Source: Sva-07 sp963752815
GTDB taxonomy: Bacteria > Actinomycetota > Acidimicrobiia > Acidimicrobiales > Ilumatobacteraceae
Direction: 5' to 3'
Assembly (NCBI GenBank): GCA_963752815.1
Contig: CAVVZI010000006.1
Location: forward strand, 496,001 to 560,000
DNA length: 64,000 nt
Shown: positions 24,753 through 33,866 of the stretch, one piece after another
How positions within the stretch are numbered: the first letter of the stretch is position 1
Layout: every line of letters begins with the position of its first letter
Made by a program: the position numbers and the translations under genes
Notes under the pieces: generated by a model
Seen by the model: the letters and a program-made list of their open reading frames with translations, nothing else
Database searches by the model: none
Told to the model about the DNA's origin: nothing

Positions 24753-25523
24753 ATGGTCATGAGGGGCGAGAGCGACGGTCACCGACCGTACCGTTTCACC
24801 GATTCCCGGGTCGTCGTCACCGGCGGAGCACAAGGGATCGGCCGCGAGATCGTCACCGCGTTCGCCGCGGAAGGCGCCCGCGTGGCGGTGCTCGATCGGC
24901 TCGTCGACGAGGCGCGACTGGTCGCCGCCGACGTCGGTGGAATCGCCGTGCAGTGCGAACTCGACGATGCGGCGAACACCGTGGCGGCAATGGACACCGC
25001 GATCGCCGAGCTCGGCGGCATCGACGTGCTCGTCAACAACGCCGGGGTGTTCCGGATCACGCCCCTGCTCGACATCTCACCCGACGAATGGGACTGGATC
25101 TTCGCCGTCAACGTCCGCGCCATGCTGTTGACCACCCAGGTCGCGGCGCGCACGATGATCGCCCAGGGCGACGGCGGCAAGATCGTCAACATGGCGAGCA
25201 TGGGCGGCAAGGTCGGCGCCGCCGGGCAGTCGCACTACGCGGCCTCGAAGGCGGCCGTCATCTCGCTGACCCAGGTTTCGGCCGTCGAACTCGGCGTCCA
25301 CGGGATCACGGTGAACTCGATCTGCCCGGGCTTCGTCCTCACCGACATGGGCGCGGCCACCCGCACTCCCGAGATGGTCGCCGAGTGGTCGGCGAAGTCG
25401 CCGCTCGGGCGCCTCGGTCAGCCCGCCGACGTGGCCGCCATGGCCCTCTTCCTGGCGTCGGGCGACGCCGACTACTGCACCGGACAGGCGTTGAACGTCA
25501 CCGGTGGGATGATCATGCACTGA
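24753..25523 (+). CDS. Short-chain dehydrogenase/reductase
   Basis: Predicted 256 aa classical SDR: cofactor motif VVVTGGAQGIGREI (about residues 19-32), NNAG, the catalytic Ser in IVNMASMGGKVGA and YAASK with Tyr and Lys, then PGFVLTDMGA. The family motif LASGDADYCTGQALNVTGG ends it. It is 50 bp after the amidohydrolase, with its own TAGGAT (24738-24743) 9 nt before the ATG, and the ABC ATPase gene begins 2 bp after its stop. Substrate unknown. Confidence 0.9.
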   Translation: MVMRGESDGHRPYRFTDSRVVVTGGAQGIGREIVTAFAAEGARVAVLDRLVDEARLVAADVGGIAVQCELDDAANTVAAMDTAIAELGGIDVLVNNAGVFRITPLLDISPDEWDWIFAVNVRAMLLTTQVAARTMIAQGDGGKIVNMASMGGKVGAAGQSHYAASKAAVISLTQVSAVELGVHGITVNSICPGFVLTDMGAATRTPEMVAEWSAKSPLGRLGQPADVAAMALFLASGDADYCTGQALNVTGGMIMH

Positions 25524-25525
25524 CC

Positions 25526-26334
25526 ATGGCCGACGAATCAGCCAACGCCCTGCCGACCACCGGCGAGCCGATGACCGACATCCTCACCGACGAGTCGAGG
25601 CCGACCCCAGCGCTCCAGTTCCGGGGCGTGTCGATGACGTTCCCCGACGGCACGCACGCCCTCGATGAAACATCGTTCGACGTGCATCCCGGCGAGTTCG
25701 TCACGGTGGTCGGCCCGTCGGGCTGTGGGAAGTCGACGCTGCTGCGGATCGCCTCCGGCCTCACCCATCCGACGACCGGCTGGGTCACGGTCGAGCGCGC
25801 CGGCATCGGGTACGTCTTCCAGGACGCAACGCTGTTGCCGTGGCGCACGGTGATGGGCAACGTCGAGCTCCTCGCCGAACTCGAGGGCCTGTCGAAGGAC
25901 GAGACGCGCCGACGGCCCAGGAGAACATCGACCTCGTCGGGTTGGCCGGTCACGAGAAGAAGTACCCGCGGCAGATGTCGGGTGGCATGAAGATGCGCGC
26001 CTCGTTGGCCCGCAGCCTCGTGCTCGACCCGCAGGTGTTCCTCTTCGACGAGCCGTTCGGTGCGGTCGACGAGATCACCCGGGAACGCCTGAACGACGAG
26101 GTGATCTCGCTGTTCATGCGCAAGCGATTCGCGGGGCTGTTCATCACGCACTCGATCAGCGAGGCCGTGTTCCTGTCGACCCGCATCCTCGTGATGAGTG
26201 CCCGCCCCGGGCGAGTCATCGGCGAGTTCCACGTGCCCTTCGAGTATCCCCGCGTGCCCGACCTGCGGTTCGAGCCGGCGTTCGGCGAGCTGAGCGGCGA
26301 GATCTCCCACGCGCTGCGAGGAGCCCACGCGTGA
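25526..26334 (+). CDS. NitT/TauT-type ABC transporter ATPase (one frameshift)
   Basis: With one base restored near 25915 this encodes about 269 aa. Walker A VVGPSGCGKSTLLRIASGL, Q-loop YVFQDATLLPWRTVMGNV, signature MSGGMKMRASLARSL, Walker B VFLFDEPFGAVDE and switch His LFITHSISEAV are all present, typical of SsuB/TauB-like ATPases. The break falls after DETRRR; adding one G to CGACGGCCCAGG restores RRRAQENIDLVGLAG. It overlaps the permease start (GTGA) and so is coupled to it. Confidence 0.85.
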
Positions 26335-27267
26335 GCACCGTGGGACGGGACGTGACACGCGGGCCTTCCGCATCCGAAGAGCGCGTCGACGCGATCATGG
26401 CGGGGTCCGGGATCGCACTCGGTGCCGACCCCCGGGCCACCGAGAGCGTCAACCCGACGGGCCACAACGCACGCGGAACGCTCGTCAGCTCGATCGTCGG
26501 ACCGCTCGTGTTCCTGGTCCTGTTCATCCTGCTGTGGGAGTACTTCCACCGCGACGGCATGCGACGGTTCTTCGACAAGCCGGGCTTCCTGCTCCCCTCG
26601 CTGGCGACCGTGTTCGACCAGGGCTTCCTCGACTCCGTCGTGCGCCAGCAGTACATCACGGGGATCGCCTGGACGACGTTCGCCGCCGTGATCGGCTTGT
26701 CGATCAGCATCGTGCGTGGGCATCGCGCTGGCGGTCGTGATGGCCCAGGCGCGCTGGATGGAACGGTCGATGTATCCGTATCTGGTCGCCGCCCAGGCCC
26801 TGCCGGTGCTCGCCATCGTGCCGCTGATCAACTCGGTGTTCGGCGGTGGCATGGGCGCCCGCATCTTCGTGTGCGTGATGATCTCGATCTTCCCGATCGT
26901 CACCAACACCTTGTTCGGCCTCACGTCGGTCGACACCTCGATGCACGAGTTGTTCACCCTGCGCGGCGTGGGACGCTGGACCCGGCTGACCAAGCTGCAG
27001 TTCCCCGCCGCCCTGCCGTCGATCTTCGTCGGGTTCCGGATCGCCGCCGGTCTCAGCGTGATCGGCGCCATCGTCGGCGAACAGTTCTTCCGGTCCGGGC
27101 AGAAGCCGGGCATCGGAGTGGTCGCCGAGTTGTTCCGGCAGAAATCGCGCTTTCCGCAGCTCTACGGCGCACTGATCGTCGCCGTGCTGCTCGGCATCAC
27201 CGTGTTCTTCTTCTTCGGCGTCCTGCGCAAGCTCGTCATCGGCCGTTGGTACGACGACCCGACCTGA
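26331..27267 (+). CDS. NitT/TauT-type ABC transporter permease (one frameshift)
   Basis: Removing one base near 26714 gives about 311 aa. N-terminal 55 residues are cytoplasmic, then helices around VSSIVGPLVFLVLFILLWEY, FAAVIGLSISIV, GIALAVVMAQARW and later segments. The inner-membrane-component loop reads ELFTLRGVGRWTRLTKLQFP ... AALPSIFVGFRIAAGLSVIG, the EAA-like coupling motif. The extra base fits ATCGT-G-CGTGGG, where ATC GTC GTG GGC is expected. Confidence 0.82.
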
Positions 27268-27291
27268 GCGGCGCCCAGTTTCCCATCCATC

Positions 27292-27307
27292 GGAGTTCTC
27301 GAACTCC
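27292..27307. promoter_or_regulatory. Palindrome upstream of the importer's binding-protein gene
   Basis: GGAGTTC-TC-GAACTCC is a perfect 7-bp inverted repeat with a 2-nt centre, 39 bp before the ATG of the solute-binding lipoprotein and 24 bp after the permease stop. It could be an operator or a processing hairpin that separates the binding-protein message from the ATPase/permease part. Confidence 0.35.
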
Positions 27308-27346
27308 CCTATTCCATTCAGCGTGAACCCCCACAAGGAGCAATCA

Positions 27347-28624
27347 ATGAACAAGCAACGCAGCGTTTCGCTGCTCGGTCTCGCCCTCGCAGCATCGCTC
27401 GCTGTCGCCGCGTGCGGCAGCGACAGCGACGACTCGAGCACCACCGACGCACCCGCCGACACCACGGCAGGGACGACGGCCGACACGACCGCCGGGACGA
27501 CGGCCGACACCACCGCGGACACGACGGCTGGCACGACCGGCGACACGACAGCCGGCACCGCGGCGACCGGCGAGGGCGTCAGCCTCGCCGGTGACTGCCC
27601 CGACACGGTCGTCATCCAGACCGACTGGATGCCGGAGGCCGAGCACGGCTTCCTGTACCAGATGGTCGGCGAGGGCTACGAGATCGACGCCGGCAAGGCC
27701 TACGTCACCGGCCCGCTGATCGACGCCGCCGGGAACGACACCGGCGTCAAGATCCAGATCCGCTCCGGCGGCGCGGCGCAGAACTTCTCACCCGTCACGC
27801 AGATCATGTACGCCGACGATTCGGTGACCCTCGGCTACGTCTACACCGACGAGGCGATCCAGTTCTCCGGCGACTTCCCGACCGTGGCCATCGAGTCCGG
27901 CTTCGAGAAGAACCCGCAGATGATCATGTGGGATCCCGAGACCTATCCGGACGTCACCGGCATCGCCGACCTCGGCACCGAGGGTGTCAAGGTCCGCTAC
28001 TTCGGTGGCGCGGCGTACATGGACTACTTCACCGGTACGGGCATCCTGTCGGCCGACCAGGTCGACGGCTCCTACTCGGGCGACCCGAGCCTCTTCATCG
28101 CCGATGAGGGCAAGGCGGCACAGCAGGGCTTCGGCTCGGCCGAGCCGTACCTGTACGAGAACGAGCTGACCGACTGGGGCAAGCCCGTCAAGTACGAGTA
28201 CATCAACGACGCCGGCTGGGAGAACTACGCCGAGTCGATCGCCACGAAGCCGGAGAACATCGACGCCCTCAGCGCCTGCTTCACCAAGCTCGTGCCGATC
28301 ATCCAGCAGGCCAGCATCGACTACATGGCCGACCCGGCCCGCACCAACGCGATCATCCTCGATGCCGTCGCCTCGTTCGGTGAGGACTTCGGCTGGACGT
28401 ACTCGGAGGGCGCTGCCGCCTACGGCGTCGCCACGATGCAGAAGGACGGCCTCGTCGCCAACGGTCCCGACAGCACGGTCGGCAACTTCGACCTCGATCG
28501 CGTGAATGCGCTGATCGATCTCGCCGTGCCGATCTACACGGCCCAGGGCGCCACGCCGAAGGACGGCGTGACCGCTGACGACATCGTCACCAACCAGTTC
28601 ATCGACGACAGCATCGGTCTCTGA
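27347..28624 (+). CDS. ABC transporter substrate-binding lipoprotein (NMT1/SsuA-like)
   Basis: Predicted 425 aa. Lipoprotein signal SLLGLALAASLAVAACGS with the lipidated Cys near residue 22, then a low-complexity linker of DTTAGTTA units (residues about 30-75). The mature domain (VVIQTDWMPEAEHGFLYQMV) matches NMT1/THI5-like binding proteins that partner SsuB/SsuC-type importers. A clear AAGGAG lies 6 nt before the ATG. As the third gene of the importer it should deliver an unknown small nitrogen or sulfur compound; neighbours suggest an N-heterocycle or its breakdown product. Confidence 0.88.
   Translation: MNKQRSVSLLGLALAASLAVAACGSDSDDSSTTDAPADTTAGTTADTTAGTTADTTADTTAGTTGDTTAGTAATGEGVSLAGDCPDTVVIQTDWMPEAEHGFLYQMVGEGYEIDAGKAYVTGPLIDAAGNDTGVKIQIRSGGAAQNFSPVTQIMYADDSVTLGYVYTDEAIQFSGDFPTVAIESGFEKNPQMIMWDPETYPDVTGIADLGTEGVKVRYFGGAAYMDYFTGTGILSADQVDGSYSGDPSLFIADEGKAAQQGFGSAEPYLYENELTDWGKPVKYEYINDAGWENYAESIATKPENIDALSACFTKLVPIIQQASIDYMADPARTNAIILDAVASFGEDFGWTYSEGAAAYGVATMQKDGLVANGPDSTVGNFDLDRVNALIDLAVPIYTAQGATPKDGVTADDIVTNQFIDDSIGL
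27461..27562. repeat. Degenerate tandem repeat encoding the DTTAGTTA linker
   Basis: Within the lipoprotein gene, about eight units of roughly 12 bp (GACACGACGGC-like) repeat imperfectly, encoding alternating D-T-T-A and G-T-T-A. It is a spacer after the lipid anchor; unit number probably varies between strains. Confidence 0.5.
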
Positions 28625-28661
28625 CCGACCCCGAGTCGAACAACTGAACCACTGAACACCA

Positions 28662-28695
28662 GTGAGGGGGCGCTCCGCACGGGGCGCCCCCTCAC
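28662..28695. terminator. 12-bp GC hairpin after the binding-protein gene
   Basis: GTGAGGGGGCGC (28662-28673) pairs perfectly with GCGCCCCCTCAC (28684-28695) around a 10-nt loop, 37 bp after the lipoprotein stop. Likely terminator of the importer operon, without a T-run. Confidence 0.55.
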
Positions 28696-28707
28696 CGCGT
28701 CCCAACC

Positions 28708-28820
28708 CAGCGATGAGCGAGCGCACCGACAGTACCGGGCGGTTCGCTCATCGCAATGAGCGCGCCGGACCCAGCGATGAGCGAGCACGACCGAGGGGCG
28801 GGCGGTTCGCTCACCGCAAT
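28708..28820. repeat. Palindromic repeat family C, two tandem copies
   Basis: Two units repeat with a 64-bp period. Each has GCGATGAGCGA (28710-28720; 28774-28784) pairing with TCGCTCATCGC (28744-28754) or TCGCTCACCGC (28807-28817). Both are preceded by CCCA and followed by AATG. They fill the gap between the importer operon and the convergent L,D-transpeptidase gene. Confidence 0.65.
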
Positions 28821-28847
28821 GGCGCGGGGCCGGGCGACGGACCGGGG

Positions 28848-30044
28848 TCAGGGCTGGGGGGCGACGGTGGTCGCCGGAGGGGCGGTCGTGGGTGCAGCCG
28901 TCGTCGGTGCGGCCGTGGTGGGGGCCGCTGTGGTGGGCGCCGCAGTGGTCGGCGGCGTCGTGGGGGCAACGGTTGTCGTCGGAGCGAGCGTCGTCGTCGG
29001 GATCGTGGTCGACGTCGTCGTCGTGGTGGTGGCGTCCGGATCGGGGCGGTTGAACGACGGGGTCGACTCCTTTTCCGTGTAGCCCTCGGGCTCGCGGCCG
29101 TCGTATCCCCACACGTAGACCGCGTTGCCCTTCTCGACCAGCGTCGGGAACACGTCGGCGAGGCCGTTGCTCATCCGCACGCAGCCGTGTGACGCCGGGT
29201 GATCAGGCACGTTCTGCGCCCCGTGGATCGCGATGCCGTAGTTGAAGTACCAGGGGTTCTTCATCCCACCGAGCGGGCTGACGTGTTGCCCGTCCTCGTA
29301 GCGCTTCAGGCGGAACACCCCGGGCGGGGTCTTCGACTCGGCGCAGATCGCCTTCGTCTCGGGCTCCGCGAGCGGGTTGCCGCGGATGTCGGTCGTGTAC
29401 GTGGCGTCCTCGCAGAACGTCGCATCGGTGCCGTCGGGATTGAGACCACCGGTCGAGATGTGGGTGACGAAGATCGGCTGGTTGTTCGCATCGAACAGCG
29501 CCAACACCTGCAGCGGCAGGTAGATCTCGATGTGCTTGCCGGTGTTCGGGCGCCGTGGAACGACCGCGAACGCCGGGTCGTTCATCTGCTGCCAGACCGC
29601 GTCGGTCACCGAGGTTTCATCTCCGGCCGCGGCAAAATCCTGCCAGTTGACGTTGCCGGCCAGCTTCTTGAAGGCCCACACCGCCTGCTGGGTGCCGGTG
29701 CCGAACTGGCCGTCGACGGGTCCGGGTTGGAATCCGAGGTCGGTCAGGCGCTGCTGGAGGCGCACGACGTCGTCGCCGTTGGAACCCTTGACGAGCGTGG
29801 CGGCGAGCGGTGCCACGGTCGGAACGGTCGTCGCCGGATCCACGACCGTCGTGGCGGGTGCCGCCGAGTCGACCAGGACCGTCGTGGTGACTGCGGTGTC
29901 GGGCCCGAGTGCTTCGGGCGAGGAACTGCCTCCCGCCGAACTGAGGAATCCCACGCCGAGCACCACCACGATGAGCCCACCCGCGGCGAGGAACGCCATG
30001 TTCGGCCGGTTCGTGGCATCGGGGGGTGTGGTGGGGGTGGGCAT
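28848..30044 (-). CDS. L,D-transpeptidase (YkuD) with peptidoglycan-binding domain
   Basis: Predicted 398 aa. One N-terminal membrane anchor (MAFLAAGGLIVVVLGVGFLS), a Thr/Val/Pro linker, a PG_binding_1 domain (VVRLQQRLTDLGFQPGPVDG), and a YkuD catalytic domain with NYGIAIHGAQ and HPASHGCVRMSN holding the catalytic His and Cys. The last about 60 residues are nearly pure Thr/Pro/Ala (repeats of PTTAA). It would make 3-3 crosslinks or attach proteins to peptidoglycan outside the membrane. The ATG at 30044 was chosen because it starts just before the anchor and clears the neighbouring stop at 30055. Confidence 0.88.
   Translation of the reverse strand: MPTPTTPPDATNRPNMAFLAAGGLIVVVLGVGFLSSAGGSSSPEALGPDTAVTTTVLVDSAAPATTVVDPATTVPTVAPLAATLVKGSNGDDVVRLQQRLTDLGFQPGPVDGQFGTGTQQAVWAFKKLAGNVNWQDFAAAGDETSVTDAVWQQMNDPAFAVVPRRPNTGKHIEIYLPLQVLALFDANNQPIFVTHISTGGLNPDGTDATFCEDATYTTDIRGNPLAEPETKAICAESKTPPGVFRLKRYEDGQHVSPLGGMKNPWYFNYGIAIHGAQNVPDHPASHGCVRMSNGLADVFPTLVEKGNAVYVWGYDGREPEGYTEKESTPSFNRPDPDATTTTTTSTTIPTTTLAPTTTVAPTTPPTTAAPTTAAPTTAAPTTAAPTTAPPATTVAPQP
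28863..29035. repeat. Tandem Thr/Pro/Ala-coding repeat in the transpeptidase tail
   Basis: About five 15-bp units (GTCGTCGGTGCGGCC-like on the plus strand) encode PTTAA repeats, followed by runs of Thr codons. Such tails may span the wall or carry O-linked sugars; the length is likely variable. Confidence 0.5.
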
Positions 30045-30054
30045 CAAGAGGGTG

Positions 30055-31327
30055 TCAGTCGGGGTTTTCGGTTGTGCCGAGTTGGTCGAGTACAACGTGG
30101 AGCAGTACGTTCGCGCCGGCCTCGAGGTCGGACGCTTCGGTGTACTCCGCGATGTTGTGGCTCAGCCCAGCGACACTCGGCGTGAAGATCATGGCGGTCG
30201 GACAAAGCCGTGCCAACATCTGTGCGTCGTGTCCTGCACCACTCGGCATTCGGCGCGTGGAGTGGCCCAGTTTACGGGCGGTTGCCTCTACCACGTCGAT
30301 CATTTCGGGATCGAAGTCAACCGGCTCGAATCGAGCGAGCGAGCGGCGTTCGACGGTGACCCCCTCGGCGGCGGCGACCCGCTGGACGAAGTCGTCCAAA
30401 CGCCGTTCAGCCTGGGCCAACGCGGACTCGTCGGTGTTGCGGAGGTCGACGGTGACCGCTGCGGTGGACGGAATGACGTTGACCAGATTGGGTTGGACAT
30501 CGATCCGGCCGACGGTGCCGACCTGGGCGCCCCCCATCTCCGCGGTCAATTCGCGAACGAATGCCACGATCTGGGCGGCAACGAGTCCGGGATCGTGACG
30601 GAGGCGCATCGGCGTCGTCCCTGCATGCGCCGACTGGCCACGCAGGAGGTATTCGGTCCACGAGATGCCCTGCACCCCCTCGACGACGCCGATGTCGACC
30701 CCTTCGGCCTCGAGGATCGGGCCCTGCTCGATGTGGAGTTCGACGAATCGGTGCGGCGGTACGGCCGTCGGGCACGGCAAGGGGCCGGCGAAGCCGATGC
30801 GTTCGAGTTCGTCACCGAGTCGGGCGCCGTCGTCGACCGATGTGATGTCGAGCGCCACTTCGAGCGGCATTCCGCCCGCGAACACGAGGCTGCCCAACAT
30901 GTCGGGAGGAAATCGCGCCCCTTCCTCGTCGGTGAAGAACGCCACGACGAACGGGCGTTCGGTCACGATGCCGTGCTGCTCCAGCGTCTCGGCCACTTCC
31001 AGCCCGGCCAGGACTCCGAGATTGCCGTCGTAGCGGCCGCCCGTGCGCACGGTGTCGATGTGCGAGCCCGTCATGACCGGTGCGGCGAGGGGATCCGATC
31101 CCGGTCGGGTGGCGAACACGTTGCCGATCCCGTCGACGGCCACGCTCAGCCCGAGGTCCCGCATCCACGACACGACCAACTCGCGGCCCGCGGCGGTCGT
31201 CGTCGGTCAGGGCGAGCCGAGCGTTGCCCCACTCCCCCGCCGGCCCGTCGATCCGGCCGATCTCACCGAGTTCGGCGATCCGTCCGAGCAGGCGGTCGAG
31301 GTCGATACGCACGTCGCCGCCGTTCAT
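30055..31327 (-). CDS. M20-family Zn-dependent amidase/carbamoylase-like hydrolase (one frameshift)
   Basis: Removing one base near 31195 gives about 423 aa. Hallmarks of the hydantoinase/carbamoylase branch: VMTGSHIDTVRTGGRYDGN (metal His and Asp), VVAFFTDEEGARF, FVELHIEQGPILEAEG, VVEGVQGISW, SAHAGTTPMRLRHD (dimer-domain His) and SGAGHDAQML. Family members hydrolyse N-carbamoyl amino acids, allantoate or ureidoglycolate. A purine- or creatinine-derived ureido acid would fit the neighbours (creatininase 10 bp upstream, xanthine-dehydrogenase genes nearby). The extra base fits GAC-C-GCCGCG. Confidence 0.85.
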
Positions 31328-31337
31328 GGTCGATCGG

Positions 31338-32127
31338 TCATGCCCGCTTGACGGGCAGTTCGAACCCGGCGATCTCGGCGAGTGCGGCACAGAACGCGTC
31401 GACGGCCGCGCCGAAGAGTTCCTCACCGCGCTCGGCGGTGGCGGTCGTGGGGTCGCCGATGTGGCCGTCCGGCCCGAAATCGTTCGACAGCCATCCGAAG
31501 CCGACGCTGCCACCGAAGCGGACGTAGCGGTTCGCTGCCAGCTGCTCGGGGACGTTGCGGGTGGCGACCGACATGTCGACGAGGTCGGGCGCGAGGTGCA
31601 GCATCAGCGACGTCTCCTCGGTCCCGCCGTGGATCCCCATCCCGAGTTCGGATTCCGGTGAATGGCCGCCCTGATCCGGCGGTACGCCCGGGATGGGCGA
31701 GGAACGTCATCAGCCCGTGGTGCAGGCGCAGCTCACGGTTGGCCACGCCGACCAGTGCGGAGTTGCCGCCGTGGCCGTTCATGAACACGAGCTTGCGGGC
31801 GGGCGTCATCGCCACGCACCGCCCGATGTCGTCGAGCACCGACAACAGCGTGGTTGCCGACAGCCAGATCGTGCCGGCCGACCAGGCGTGCTCGTTCGAC
31901 TTCGTGTAGGCGAGCGGCGGGAGCATCCACACGCCGAGTTCCTCGCCGACCCGCTCCACCGCCGTCGTCGCCACGCGCTCGGCGATCAGGAGATCGGTGT
32001 TGAACGGCAGGTGTGGGCCGTGCTGCTCGATCGCCCCGAGCGGCTGGACGAGGATGCTCCGGTCGTCGAGGACGCGGGCGATGTCGGGGGCCCGGAGTTC
32101 GTCGAGTCGACGTGATGGGGATGACAC
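31338..32127 (-). CDS. Creatininase-family amidohydrolase (one frameshift)
   Basis: Removing one base near 31691 gives about 262 aa. LVQPLGAIEQHGPHLPFNTD carries the metal-binding Glu and His of the family, KLVFMNGHGGNSALV the second signature, and GIHGGTEETSLMLHLAPDLV the third. Family members include creatinine amidohydrolase and 3-dehydro-4-phosphotetronate-type or mycofactocin-system hydrolases (MftE), so the substrate is open. The GTG start has TAGCGT (32139-32134) 6 nt upstream. It lies 10 bp before the M20 hydrolase on the same strand. Confidence 0.85.
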
Positions 32128-32191
32128 ACCGCCACGCTAGGCCGTGGGCAGCTGACCGCGAGAGACTGTGACGGATGGAAACGGGCAGGTC

Positions 32192-33768
32192 ATGACGGCA
32201 ATCCAAAACATGTCCCGGTCCGGCGCCCGGACGGGCGACGACTACGACGCGATCGTGATCGGCGGAGGCCACAACGGCCTCGTCACCGCCGCCTATCTCG
32301 CACGAGCCGGGCTGCGCACGGTGCGTGCTCGAGGCGCGCGCCGACGTCGGCGGTACCGCCGCCAGCGAGCGGTTCGCCGGCGCCACCGTGAACATCTGCA
32401 GCTGCGACCACCTCACGTTCCGGACCACGCCGGTGATGGCGGAACTCGACCTCGCCGCGCACGGTCTGCGCTACATCGACCTCGATCCGGCCCAGCACAA
32501 CATGACCTGGTCGACCGCCGCCGACGGCATCGCCTGGTCGCACCATCACGACCTCGACGAGACCGTCGCGTCGATCGCCGAGGTGCTGCCGGGTCAGGCC
32601 GACGCCTACCGGCGGTACGCCCGTGCGGCGATGCCGGCGATCCGCATGATCTTCGAGGCCGCCGCGCGAGCCGCCGTCGGTGCGGGGGCTGACGGCGCTC
32701 GCCCTCCGCCGCCGTCTCGCCGGGGCCCCCACGCTGTTGCGGTGGTCACGGCGGTCGACCGGCGACGTGCTCCGGTCGTTCTTCGACGACGACGCCATCA
32801 CCGGTCCCGCGGCGATGTCGGGCCCGATGGTGTGGGGAATCTCGCCGGAGACGCCCGGTACGGGGCTCGGAGCGCTCGGCATGGGAATGCGTCACGTGGC
32901 CAGGGTCGGGCGACCGATCGGCGGCAGCGGTGAAGTCCCGCGCGCCCTGCGCTCCGCGTTCGAGGCGGCCGGCGGCGAGGTGCGGACGAAGAGTGTGGTC
33001 GACTCGATCCGCTGCGAGGGCGACCGGGTACGTGGGGTCGGGCTCGTCGACGGCACCGAGATCGACGCGCCGATCGTCGTGTCGGCGTGCAACCCGCACG
33101 ACACGTTCCTGCGCTGGCTGAAGAACCCGCCCGCCACCGCGCGAGATCTCGTCCGGCGGTGGTCGGACGTCCCGCACGACGAGGGCTACGAATCGAAGCT
33201 CGACGTGATCGTCGATGCCGTCCCGCGACTCCGTGGCTCCGACCGCACGCTCGGGCCGACCACGATGATCGCTCCCGGCCTGGCCGACATCGACCGTGGC
33301 GCGGCGCTGATGGCCGAGGGCCGGGTGCTCGACCAGCCGGGCATGCTGGTCAACGTCCCGACGCTCCTCGACCCGACGATGGCACCCGCGGGCCGTCACG
33401 TGTTCAGCCTCGAAGCGCTCTTCACCCCGTTCTCGCTGGTCGGCGGCTGGACGGAGTCGCCGGAACCGTGGCGCTGGCTGGAGGTCGTGTCGACGGTGCT
33501 CGAACCGGGCTTCCTCGACTCGATCGTCGAATGGCGGGCGATGACACCGGACGTGTACGAACGTGACTTCCATCTCCCCGCCGGTCACGCCACCAGCTTC
33601 GCCGGCGGCCCGCTCGCCGCGTTCCGCAACGCGAACCCCGAACTCACGAACTACGAGACGGCCGTCGACGGTCTCTACCTCACCGGCGCGGCGACGTTCC
33701 CCGGCGCCGGGGTCTGGGGTGCGAGCGGCCGCAACTGCGCCACGGTCATCCTCGAACACCGCTCCTGA
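32192..33768 (+). CDS. Phytoene-desaturase-like FAD oxidoreductase (two frameshifts)
   Basis: Removing single bases near 32323 and 32680 gives about 524 aa. The N-terminus has the dinucleotide-binding motif YDAIVIGGGHNGLVTAAYLA and LEARADVGGTAASERF; the C-terminus ends with GLYLTGAATFPGAGVWGASG, the FAD-binding close of CrtI-like amine-oxidase-fold enzymes. RHxARxGRPIGGSGEVPRAL-like and the GM(xx)HVARVGRPIGGSG region agree with NAD(P)/FAD phytoene-dehydrogenase homologues of unknown substrate. No other carotenoid gene is near. First break has the context ACGGT-G-CGTGCTC, almost identical to that in the ABC permease. Confidence 0.8.
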
Positions 33769-33771
33769 TGA

Positions 33772-33823
33772 CCGAAAATGGAGCAGATGTCGCGCTGAGC
33801 GCGACATCTGCTCCATTTTTCGG
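33772..33823. terminator. 24-bp near-perfect hairpin with T-run
   Basis: CCGAAAATGGAGCAGATGTC plus GCGC (33772-33795) pairs with GCGCGACATCTGCTCC plus ATTTTTCGG (33799-33823) around the loop TGA, with one bulged T. It begins 3 bp after the flavoprotein stop and has the T-run of an intrinsic terminator. It also works in reverse because of the A-run on the left. Confidence 0.7.
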
Positions 33824-33866
33824 GATCCAGGAGGCATTTTCGGGGTGGTCGGGCGTTGACGGTGGC

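Noticed and set aside
28756..29082. Plus-strand frame rich in V-V-G-A repeats opposite the transpeptidase tail
   Set aside because: The repeats mirror the Thr/Pro/Ala codons of the real gene on the other strand.
32192..33768. Carotenoid biosynthesis locus
   Set aside because: Only one CrtI-like flavoprotein is present; no phytoene synthase, cyclase or other partner is nearby.
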